Notes under the pieces: model-generated
What the model was told of the DNA's origin: nothing
Seen by the model: the letters and a program-made list of their open reading frames with translations, nothing else
Databases searched by the model: none
Shown here: positions 9,201 to 17,200 of the stretch, piece after piece
Layout: each line of letters starts with the position of its first letter
Position numbering within the stretch: position 1 is the first letter of the stretch
Translations under genes and position numbers: made by a program
NCBI RefSeq assembly: GCF_038051945.1
Contig: NZ_CP150302.1
Coordinates: forward strand, 3,410,001 to 3,474,000
DNA: 64,000 nucleotides
Source: Paenibacillus sp. FSL H3-0469
GTDB lineage: Bacteria; Bacillota; Bacilli; Paenibacillales; Paenibacillaceae
Direction: 5' to 3'

Positions 9201-10436
9201 GGCCGTCTCATCGACAATCAGCACCCCCTCCTCATCGGCAATCCGCAGATAATCTGACGGATACGGCTGCGCATGCAGCCGGATGCTGTTAATGCCCGCT
9301 TGCCGGCACATCCGGTACCAGCCCCGGATATAGTCCTCTGTCTGCTGGGCCGCCCCCTGAAAATGCCAGGAGTCCCCCCGCAGATTAACGGGAATCCCGT
9401 TCAGCATAAATTGCGGACCCTCGCACCAGAACTCCCGGAAACCGAAGGTCTCGCTCCGGCGGTCCAGAACCACACTATCCGATTGCAGCACAAGCTCCAG
9501 CTCATACAGAACAGGGGAATCCGGGCTCCACAGCATAGCCTCCTGCCAGGGCAGGCTGAAGGCCGCTCCGCCCCATTCCCGGCTGCCGGTATTGCTGCAT
9601 AACTGCCGCCCGGCAACATCCTCCGCAGGGCGGGACGCTACTGCTGCTTCCGCTTCAAGGACGGGCAGCGAACGGGCGGCCGCCAGCGGCTGCGGCCGAT
9701 TCTGCGGCTCTGCCAGTGCGGACTGGACGACGGAATCCCGCTCGCGAACCTGCAGGAGCACCCGCAGTCCTTCGGGTAAGAGCCCCTCTTCAGTGCTGCT
9801 GATCAGAGCGTCCACTTTCAGCCTGCCCTGCCGGACTGAGGTGCGGATCGTAAGATCCTCCAGCGTAACCAGCGGATAAGCCTCCAGGAAGACATCCTGC
9901 CAGATGCCCCGGGCGATTCTGCCGAACCAGGAGCCGGAGAGTCCGGTGATTTTTGTCTCCCCGGAGGGGAGCACCGCCGTGTCAAAGCTGCCGCAGACTA
10001 CATGCAGCTGCTGCTCCCGGCCGGGCTTCACCAGCGCGGTGATATCCAGCCGCAAGGGCAGGAATCCGTCCTCCCAGAGCGCAACCCGCTCGCGGTCCAG
10101 ATAGATGGCCGCTTTTTGCATAATGCCGTCGAACCGCAGTACGATCCGCTGCCCCAGCATCGTCTCCGGCACCTGGAAGCTGCGGTGGAGTACCCCGGCT
10201 TCAGCCTCATTCCATTCCTCGGGGTATCTGTACACATCGAAGGGCTGGAATTGATATTCGGGGACTTCGCCGAATTTGCTGCCCGAAGGCGCAGTATAGC
10301 TGTAGCGCCAGCTCGAGGGAACCTGTATTTTGCGGGCCTCGTATTGCAATCTCTCCGGAAGCGCGCGGCTGCGCGGCTGGTCATAAAGCGGCATGAAATC
10401 CCACTCACCATTGAGACATATGGATGTACGTAGCAT
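6222..10436 (-). CDS. Very large GH2-family beta-glycosidase
   Basis: Retaining exo-beta-glycosidase, about 1404 residues, without signal peptide and so probably cytoplasmic. It opens with the sugar-binding domain (LNGEWDFMPLYD). The barrel has the acid/base in WSVQNEMRW near residue 454 and a nucleophile candidate in TFGEHGGWW near 525. A Gly-rich insert (about 719-752) and an Ala-rich, very GC-rich stretch (about 985-1020) separate the catalytic part from a C-terminal half that includes an amidotransferase-like Rossmann segment (TLLIVGSKMEDKDG) and a final beta-sandwich. I prefer ATG 10436: AAAGGAG sits 7 bases before it, while ATG 10442 is too close and the longer ORF overlaps the previous gene. 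Galactosidase, glucuronidase or mannosidase activity is undecided. Confidence 0.85.
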   Translation of the reverse strand: MLRTSICLNGEWDFMPLYDQPRSRALPERLQYEARKIQVPSSWRYSYTAPSGSKFGEVPEYQFQPFDVYRYPEEWNEAEAGVLHRSFQVPETMLGQRIVLRFDGIMQKAAIYLDRERVALWEDGFLPLRLDITALVKPGREQQLHVVCGSFDTAVLPSGETKITGLSGSWFGRIARGIWQDVFLEAYPLVTLEDLTIRTSVRQGRLKVDALISSTEEGLLPEGLRVLLQVRERDSVVQSALAEPQNRPQPLAAARSLPVLEAEAAVASRPAEDVAGRQLCSNTGSREWGGAAFSLPWQEAMLWSPDSPVLYELELVLQSDSVVLDRRSETFGFREFWCEGPQFMLNGIPVNLRGDSWHFQGAAQQTEDYIRGWYRMCRQAGINSIRLHAQPYPSDYLRIADEEGVLIVDETAIYGSSKSMDAAHPDFIGNCCAHVQRLVQRDKNHPSVILWSVQNEMRWVDGRDHYKQHIPGLIELMKALDDTRPVMVEGDNRLVSKQQTEVESRHYNIDGTIAQWDRQVPLTFGEHGGWWYICPQNSSMYSGMDVYKDSDASAAGLAIKERLFVEYARRQGVSGISTFNFVHYFMRAMPEQEIKLPQADLTTPGPKPAVIPAYSLSLNNGLLPEEYPVYRPNPAFAIMAAAFKPVTLIAAEYNRCFFDDAPVSRSFDVYNDTLSAQEVTVECEVMQGGRRVHSETFRFRHEPAQRRSIRLEWMPEAVSGEGSVGSDGAGVGIGPAGGEGARVGAPVGEGEAKLSARLFHGGELMHELNVSYRLVSGSCRTEPVEIALSAAYIGSDRDFQAIHALVPALVRAEPDAVEKLAAGTLLIVGSKMEDKDGTLDRRLRGFVQQGGRLLLLEQLHLSPGRLPLNRREFIRAHSGDYGHPVLRGLGAEDLMYWHEELREDGPLPIIRAAFEKPVTGDFTLLLECSAGDFGDGGDLWSPLLEYRSGAGMFLANQLEIMDHLQRVPQALLLLRSLLQYAGRAVHAAVPTAARSVAAEPAAALVPAAARSAAVWVRSGGMAEALLSKLRLKGHMLDSAAGLSGLPPGLLVVEAELLGGPGAAEAVRQAALAGGSVLVLPAEPGGQEALARLLDAPVRIAPHGTYHMAADYAHAAVQGISPVDLFGFDKVHLSPRDVVNWELAVCRLEVPDAEVLCTSVEGTAWKDYFAGQHTAEYSRLALVELNRRQAAAPGAFVIRQAAGAGEILCSQLLVDQDSDKSIRLYTRLLGNLGGAFADELLLHDKEDAQWAVEAAMTLFCPPHIDYEAMKDYYTDPEFSLNNLGEGLYGWMKKKERRPDGTFLIPAPDGRPLFLSCFVHLPETVGKTRTGRLRVNSACAFEIYMNGRLVANPEQEISLVSGINRLIAIVRGAQEDIAFGMVFLNTDGTYMNDLEFRLTMDEVEPK

Positions 10437-10438
10437 AA

Positions 10439-11104
10439 TCATTCTCCTTTTCCTGTATGGGGGCGGGGGATGGTTAGGACTAGCGCAAGCTTTTTCCAAA
10501 TGGCCTGATCCGGCTGCACCCCACTCCATTTCCTGAAATGCGGGTCCATCACCTCACCCCAGTTCTCCGGCCGGAGATTCGTGGCAAGCTTCCCGGCGTA
10601 CGGGGCAGGCTCTACCGTTGCAGGCAGCTCGGAATAAAAAAACAGCAGGTTCTCATGCAGCCCGATGATCCCGTACTTGTCGCCGTCTCCCGGGCGCTCC
10701 TCCTGATACTGGTAATGGTGATACACGTAGCTTGCGACCTGCTCCGGCTTCAGCGCCGCCACTCGTCCGTAGGGGGTTCCCGCCGAATGACTGCGCTTCC
10801 AATGCTCTGCGGAGACCGGCTGCTGATAATGAAAAATATCCATCATAGGCACCCACAACCGGGGCTGCCCCCCTCCCGGCCATTCCTTAAGAATCTCTGC
10901 CGCACCCTGAAATAACTGCTCCGGCTCCACCTCCCGGCTGGTGCACTCATAGTACAGAAACAGCTCCTTGCCATCCTGAAAAATACTAAGCCGTGCAAGG
11001 CCCAGCCTGTCCATGTGTTCACTCAGCAGTCCGGTCTGTGCGCCCCAGTACGCTGACGGATTAGCATCCTCCCTGCACTCGGCTCTATATAAACAACGCT
11101 GCAT
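10439..11104 (-). CDS. Tandem L-rhamnose-mutarotase-like (RhaM fold) protein
   Basis: A 221-residue soluble protein that looks like two copies of the roughly 100-residue dimeric alpha/beta RhaM fold. Copy one runs about 1-105 (ARLSIFQDGKELFLYYE, WVPMMDIFHY). Copy two runs about 110-210 (VAALKPEQVASYVYHH, NLLFFYSE, VMDPHFRKW). The spacing of the strand, the F/Y-rich strand and the final W/H-rich helix is the same in both. Known RhaM enzymes interconvert alpha- and beta-L-rhamnose and are single-domain dimers. ATG 11104 has a GGAGGG site, and the TGA overlaps the GH2 start region, so it is co-translated with GH2 and GH94. Function is inferred from fold similarity read by eye; it could be a different sugar-binding or mutarotase activity. 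Confidence 0.6.
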   Translation of the reverse strand: MQRCLYRAECREDANPSAYWGAQTGLLSEHMDRLGLARLSIFQDGKELFLYYECTSREVEPEQLFQGAAEILKEWPGGGQPRLWVPMMDIFHYQQPVSAEHWKRSHSAGTPYGRVAALKPEQVASYVYHHYQYQEERPGDGDKYGIIGLHENLLFFYSELPATVEPAPYAGKLATNLRPENWGEVMDPHFRKWSGVQPDQAIWKKLALVLTIPRPHTGKGE

Positions 11105-11376
11105 CGTGTCCCTCCAACCTTATGTCATCTCCCCCTTTAGAGTAGCGTATCCGGCGGGCCGATTCCTTGACGATCATGCCCTTCTTTAGCATAATAACGA
11201 CATACGAAAATTCAGCCATAAGCTCATGTGTTGCGGTAGCGGAATCCGGCTTAATCTTAGCGCAGTGCAGACTGCCCGCCGATGGTTGGGGAATAAGGAG
11301 AGGCGTGTTCCGGGAGAAAAAAAGAGGCTGATCGAGACCTGCCAACGGCGGCGTTGGGGGCACATATACACTTGAC

Positions 11377-11630
11377 TCATGCGCCAACGGCAGATTTTCA
11401 GAAATGTGGTGTATTTATACCCTTCTCCCTCGCTCCCACGGCGGATTTCCGAAAATGTGGTGTATTTATACCCTTCATCCGCGCACCAACGGCCGATTTA
11501 CGGAAATGTAGTGTATTTATACCCTTCATCCGCTCACCAACGGCGGATTTCCGAAAATGTGGTGTATTTATACCCTTCATTCGCTCACCAGGGCCAATTT
11601 ACGGAAATGTGGTGTATTTATACCCTTCAT
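11377..11630. repeat. Tandem array B (five copies, 51-bp unit)
   Basis: Five consecutive units with starts of the AAATGTRGTGTATTTATACC core at 11402, 11453, 11504, 11555 and 11605, so periods of 51, 51, 51 and 50. Here the spacer is conserved too (CACCAACGGCSGATTT type). The core holds the palindrome GGTGTA-TT-TATACC. A lone related core (AATGTAGTGTATTTAC) lies at 11691-11706. Because 51 is a multiple of three, both strands stay open and give spurious 17-residue peptide repeats. The rest of the 11105-11825 gap shows only a hairpin at 11738. Confidence 0.9.
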
Positions 11631-11737
11631 CCGCGCTCCGATGAGAGGATTGAGGGGGTGGAAGGATTGGAGGGATTGGCGAAATAGCCGAATGTAGTGT
11701 ATTTACAGCAGCGCCTGCGCAGCAGCAAGCACGCGAA

Positions 11738-11766
11738 CAAGACGGCCAGGTTCCCCGGCCGTCTTG
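11738..11766 (-). terminator. Probable terminator of the AraC regulator gene
   Basis: A perfect 10-bp stem (CAAGACGGCC with GGCCGTCTTG) around a nine-base loop, 60 bases after the regulator's stop. On the minus strand it is followed by TTCGCG, so the uridine run is poor; it may act as an RNA 3' end stabiliser instead. Confidence 0.55.
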
Positions 11767-11825
11767 CTACACACCTATCAGCTCGTAATCGCTGGGCCCC
11801 CCGCTAATGCCACGCGCCCATGAGC

Positions 11826-14132
11826 CTAATCCTTCCCAACACCATCCCCATCCCCCTCAAGATCACCACCATTCAGGGGACTGCCCTGGGCTTTGCGGTA
11901 TTCGCCCGGCGTGATGCCTTCAAGCTTCTTGAAGACGCGGATGAAGGACATGGGGTACAAATACCCCACACGCTCCGCAATGCTCTGCACCGGATCGGAG
12001 GTCCCGGTCAGCAGGCGCTTGGCCTCCTCCATCCGCAGGCGGGCCAGATAATCGACGAAGTTCTCGCCGATCTCCTCCTTGAAGATCCGGCTTACCGTCT
12101 TGGTATTCATGGCGAAGCTGTCAGCGACATGGGTCAGGGAGAAGTCGGGATCAGCGTAATTGCAGCCGATGTATTCGCGTACCTTATTGGCGAGCGTGTA
12201 CTGCTCACGGTTCATCCGCAGACTGCGCAGCGCCTCCTCCATCTCTTCCAGCGAAGAGACCAGCTCCCCGTGCAGCTCCTCAATCCATTCAAAAGACTCC
12301 GGCGATTGCGGAATTCCCCGCAGCCGCCCGTTGTTCCAGATTCCCCGCATCTCCGGCGGCAGCTCCTGCATCTCCCGGGCCAGCCCGGTCTCCAGCAGCC
12401 TCAGCAGCCGGACGATATCCTCCTTGGAGTAGTTGCCGCCTGCCAGCAATTCAAAGATCCGCTCGATCAGCGGCTTCCACTCCGCGTTCCCCAGCCGGTA
12501 CAGCTGGGGAACGGCGCCGATGGCCTGGACCAGCACATCCATGCCTTCTGCCGGAGGCAGCGGTCTTCCGGCTGGCGCCGCATAGACGCGGCCGGGACCG
12601 CCGGTGATTTTGCGCTCCAGCGCCCCCAGGGCCTTGCGGTACGCATCCGATAATCCGCTGAGACCCGCTACAGGTCCGCTGAGGCCGAAGGTTGCCGTGA
12701 ATTTGAGATGCTGCTTCACCCAGGAGCAGGCACTCTCGGCAATCATTAGGGCCTTCTCCGCTGCACCATCGGCGTTCTCCCCACCGGCAGAACGGCGGAA
12801 CAGCAGACCCAGACGACCAGGTCCGATCCACTCTGTCCAGAGAGCTTCCCCTTCCTTCTCGGCGATCTCCTGAATCACACTGCGAAGCGTGAATTTGAAT
12901 AAGGCCTGGTCCCGGGCAGAGTAGCCTGCAGCAAAAGCCTCATAGAAATCAATCTCGGCAATTCCCACAACCGCGCCGGCAAATTCACCGGTCATTCCAA
13001 TCCGCTCCGCTTCCCGGCTCCATACTTCCGCCGACTCCTGCCCGCTATTCTCCAGCAGTTCCTTGAACAATTGATTCCGCCTGTGCAGGATGCCTTCCGC
13101 CTGCTGCTTCTCATAGCTGTTGGTCTGTTCAATAAGACTCTCCAGCGCATGGCCGATGAAAGAGAATTCATCATCCTCCTTGCTCTGCGGCTTCCAGCCG
13201 AAGGAACGGTCCTCTCCGAACCTGTAGATCCGGCTCATGACCTGCTCAATCGGACGGTAATTCCGGTGGCTGATATAGGTCATGGCCGCAATCCCGCCAA
13301 CGACTGCAGCGAAGCCCAGGACCGCCCAGACATTGGAGAAGGCCGACAGCAGCGAGAAGGCCTCTGCCCGCGCCATTCCCACCTGGATCGACCATCCGGT
13401 ATAGGAGGAGCTGCGGCTGACCGCCTGCTTCTGAAGCTGCGGGTCAGAACAGGTATCCGCACCGGCAAAGGCACGCCCTCCGGCATCTTTTAGGCAGATT
13501 TCCGTATTCGCCATATTCATATCCTGAATCAGTGCCTGCAGAGATTCCTTGCGCACGTTGATGACGATCATCCCCTGCTCGCCGGAGAAGTAAGGCACCT
13601 GCTCCACAAGTGAAATGACTGATTTCGGCCGATCCTCCCCGGAGAAAAGCTGCAAGTCACGGATGCCGCTCCAGACATAGCCGCCGGTATTTCCCGTCGC
13701 CGTCTCAATAAAGCTGCGGTCCCCAAAGTCCGGCAGGCGGGATGCGAAATGCTGCATCAGCACTTTGCCGTCAGACGCACGGTATAAATAGACCGAATCA
13801 ATCATCGGCAGCGGCGACATGAAATCCAGCAGCACCTCCGTTACCCTGTAATCCTGATAAGGGTCAAGCTTCCCCGGCCGGTCAAAATAACTGCCAACCT
13901 TCTCATCCAGCAGCAGGCTTTTGATCGTTGTTGTCTCCAGGTTGCGCAAGGTGGTATCCACGATCTGCAGCACATTCTCTGCGTACACGCCGTTCGCCTT
14001 GGCTGTCTGTCTCTCCATCGCTTCATTTAAGGTCAGGAAGAACAGGATAATCAGGCAGAATACCACGGCAAACAGGATCGGCAGGTAGGAAAGAATCAGT
14101 CGGTACAGCCATTTCTTATGCATCGGTGTCAT
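11826..14132 (-). CDS. Membrane-anchored AraC-family regulator (YesS-like)
   Basis: One-component transmembrane transcription factor, 768 residues. A membrane helix at about 12-34 is followed by a roughly 230-residue extracytoplasmic sensor of Cache type, a second helix near 265-290, a HAMP-like linker (RNYRPIEQVMSRI), a GGDEF-like or linker region, and two AraC helix-turn-helix motifs at about 650-745 (LTHVADSFAMNTKTVSRIF; IAERVGYLYPMSFIRVF). B. subtilis YesS (761 residues) has the same plan and controls rhamnogalacturonan genes. It lies between the secreted beta-helix gene (75 bases upstream) and the RhaM/GH2/GH94 operon, so it probably senses an oligosaccharide or its loaded binding protein and activates this locus. 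An Asp/Gly-rich tail ends the protein. Confidence 0.9.
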   Translation of the reverse strand: MTPMHKKWLYRLILSYLPILFAVVFCLIILFFLTLNEAMERQTAKANGVYAENVLQIVDTTLRNLETTTIKSLLLDEKVGSYFDRPGKLDPYQDYRVTEVLLDFMSPLPMIDSVYLYRASDGKVLMQHFASRLPDFGDRSFIETATGNTGGYVWSGIRDLQLFSGEDRPKSVISLVEQVPYFSGEQGMIVINVRKESLQALIQDMNMANTEICLKDAGGRAFAGADTCSDPQLQKQAVSRSSSYTGWSIQVGMARAEAFSLLSAFSNVWAVLGFAAVVGGIAAMTYISHRNYRPIEQVMSRIYRFGEDRSFGWKPQSKEDDEFSFIGHALESLIEQTNSYEKQQAEGILHRRNQLFKELLENSGQESAEVWSREAERIGMTGEFAGAVVGIAEIDFYEAFAAGYSARDQALFKFTLRSVIQEIAEKEGEALWTEWIGPGRLGLLFRRSAGGENADGAAEKALMIAESACSWVKQHLKFTATFGLSGPVAGLSGLSDAYRKALGALERKITGGPGRVYAAPAGRPLPPAEGMDVLVQAIGAVPQLYRLGNAEWKPLIERIFELLAGGNYSKEDIVRLLRLLETGLAREMQELPPEMRGIWNNGRLRGIPQSPESFEWIEELHGELVSSLEEMEEALRSLRMNREQYTLANKVREYIGCNYADPDFSLTHVADSFAMNTKTVSRIFKEEIGENFVDYLARLRMEEAKRLLTGTSDPVQSIAERVGYLYPMSFIRVFKKLEGITPGEYRKAQGSPLNGGDLEGDGDGVGKD

Positions 14133-14207
14133 CCCCTGTAAGTCCAGATGTTGGCTATCATCGCTTAATAATATCGGCTACGGGGCCGGATTGGGAAGCA
14201 TCGTCTG

Positions 14208-17200
14208 TCAGTACCCCAGTTCTGTGCTCGCATTGCGGGAGACCAGCCCGAAGTACCCCGCTTCACCGATGGCTCCTGCGGCGGTGTCCAGATAATTAAA
14301 GATCTGCACCCCGTTAACCTTGAGGATCAGCCGTACACCCCCGGATTCTTGAAAAGCACCCAGCTGAACGCGGCTCTGCACCCCGAAGGTGATCGCCGTA
14401 TTCGGAATCGCCGGCCCGCCAAGGCTGGTCAGGCCGTCAATCTTGCCATAGATCACGGTGCGTACCCCTTCGTTGAAGCGGTGCAGCTCAATCCCCGATG
14501 TCCCTATGACCACCAGATACATGCTGCCGGTGCTATAGCTTAGCTCCTTGCTCTGGTTATTGAGCATCAGGGCGTACCAGTTGGAGGAGGCCGCGCTGTC
14601 ATTGATCTTCATTTTGAAATCCAGCAGCTCATTCTGATACTTGCGGTTCTGGTAGATGACATGCCCTCCGGGGGCCCTCAGCGTAAGGCTGTCTTGCCAG
14701 GTCTCCTTCAGCCCGTTCGCGGTTGCCGATACGTACCAGCCATCCGGGTCCTGCAGCTCTGCCGTCAGGGGATGTTCGTATTGGCTGGCCTCATCCCATA
14801 CCTTAACCTCATATTGCCCCTGGGTCACGGTGCCCAGATATTCGGCCGATAACGTGAGGGTAGCCGAGCCGGTCTGATGCCCCGTCAACAGGCCGCCCCC
14901 GCTGACGCTGACGATGGAAGGATCGCTGCTCGTATAGGTGACTTCCTCCAGCTCCTCGCAGTTGCCGAACAGCGTCTCGCCGTAAGGCTGCAATTGCAGG
15001 TCTGTGCCTTCACGGATATACGCCACATTGCCGTCATGCCCCTCCAGGCGGACTGTGGCTAAGGTATCGCCCACAAATACATCTGTTGTGATGGTCCGCA
15101 GAATGGAGCCGTTAATGATGTTCACGATAAGCTTCGTCTGTCCCTGGCTGATTCCGGTGACCACACCCCCGCTACTCACCGAGGCTACAGCCGGATCAAG
15201 AATGCCGTAATAGAAGGTGCTGGTTTCCTTGCCCAGCGGCTGGTCTTTGCCATCCATGGCATGGATTGAGACCTGTCCGCTGCCACCCGCGGCCAGCTTA
15301 AGCGGATCAAGCTTCCAGCGGCGGACCTGACCGTCTGCTGCAGAGGCATATTCCGGCTGAAGCCCGGCCTGATCAATGATCGAGCGTGCCGCCTGAGGCC
15401 ACTGTGCATCCGGCTGGACCGTATTGTTCTCGAACAGAACATTGCGCCCGTTGTTGGTATAGCCGTCCGTCGTTGTATAATTGTTCACGAAATCCACATC
15501 ATGGATGGTCGGCACATACGCCATCGCCCAGCGGAACGCTGAATGCCATAGCGGAGCATCCTTCAGGTCGATCACATTGTGCTCAAATTTCCAGTAGGCG
15601 GAGCCTTCATCCGTGTACAGGGCAGAATTGCCGTCCATCTGGTTGCGGATGTAGTTGCCGCTGACCAGATTTTTGTCCTCTGCGGTGGCTCCGGTAGGTC
15701 CGAGACTGTAGATGGCGCCTCCGTCACGCAAGCCCATTCCCATGAGGTCATAGATCAGGTTATCCTGAATCTTCACGTTCCGGGTAGCGGCGTCGAACAG
15801 CTTATCCCAGCCATACCCGATATGGGTTCCGCTGTAAGGCAGATTGTACATTTCATTATGACTGATATCCATGTCTATCGGATACCCGGCAGATACGGCG
15901 GAAGCCGATTTGTAGTCAATCCCGATGTCGTGGATCACGTTGTTCAGCACATCATTATTCTTCATCAGCAGCCTGTGGTCTGCCGGATGATAGATATTCC
16001 GGTCGGAGGAATTCGGCTGTCCCACGTTCAGCGCACTGCCTGAAATGTCATAGAAGCGGTTGCCTTCCATCCGGCTGTTCTGTACACCGTTCTGCATCCG
16101 TACGGCCGTAATGCCCAGCTTGGTGAATTCATTGTTGCGGAAATTCACCGTATTGGCCAGCTCCAGCATCACCGCCGCATCGGTCAGCTCATCGGGGATC
16201 GACGGATAACGCAGATGGTTGTTCTGGGAATCGGAGTGTCCCGCTGCCGTACTCGGCCGGTTCCAGGTGGTATACATGAATTTCAGGCCTTCAAAATTCA
16301 GATTGCGCACCGGCTCGTCAGCCGAGCTGCCATAGACTGTGGCAAGCTGTTCCAGTACAGGAACCACAACCTTGGCCGTGGACAGATTCTCCCAGGCACG
16401 CGGTTTGTAATACAGCATACCTTCATTCCGGTTATAGTACCATTCCCCGGCCTCATCCAGCAGCTCCATAGCATTCTCATAATAGACAGGTACAGTCGCC
16501 GAGGTTAATCCCCGGTTAAAGACCGCGCTCCGGCCCGGCTCCTGCAGGACGATCTGTGCTTTGCCGCCTGAAGCGGTTACCGACCCTACCTTAATCCGGG
16601 AATTCGTCCACAGCTCATTGAAGACCAGCTCTATATCGGACGTATTGTTCCACCCGGCAAGCTCCGTATTATCCGAGGTATAGCCGGTTGCCGTCTTCAG
16701 CGGATTCACGAGTCCCGCAGTGCTCCGGGCCCGGACTGCCCGGATGCCATCTACGAACAGCTGCCTTGTCTGAAGGCCGGTTCCGACATCCGCCCGGTAG
16801 ATGCCCTTGGCGCTGTCGAACACCGTCCAGCCTGTGACGGACCGCCCGCCGCTGATGGCTGCCTGCTCCCCGGGGTAGCTGCGGTAAGTGACAAAATAGC
16901 CGTTCGTCCCCGAATCCTCCGGTGTGAATTCCAGCGGCTCCGTCAGCGTATACATCCCTTCCCTCAGATTGACAACAATGTCGGCGTCCATATCCTCATT
17001 CAACAGGCGTACCGCCTGCTGGGCACGGGCAATCGTCCGGAAAGGCGCCGCTTCGGTACCATTATTGCTGTCGTTCCCGCCAGGAGCGACATACAGCTCT
17101 TGACCTGTCGTTCTTCCGGTGACGGTGACTTCCGTCTCCGCGCGGACGCTTCCGGTCTCATCCGTGACGAACACTTCAGTCGTTCCGGCGCTTACCCCCG

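Noticed and set aside
11354..11644. ORFs on both strands across array B with a 17-residue repeat (APTADFRKCGVFIPFIR type)
   Set aside because: They arise because the 51-bp DNA repeat is a multiple of three, so frames stay open on both strands. No ribosome site or family feature supports them, and the sister arrays are not open.
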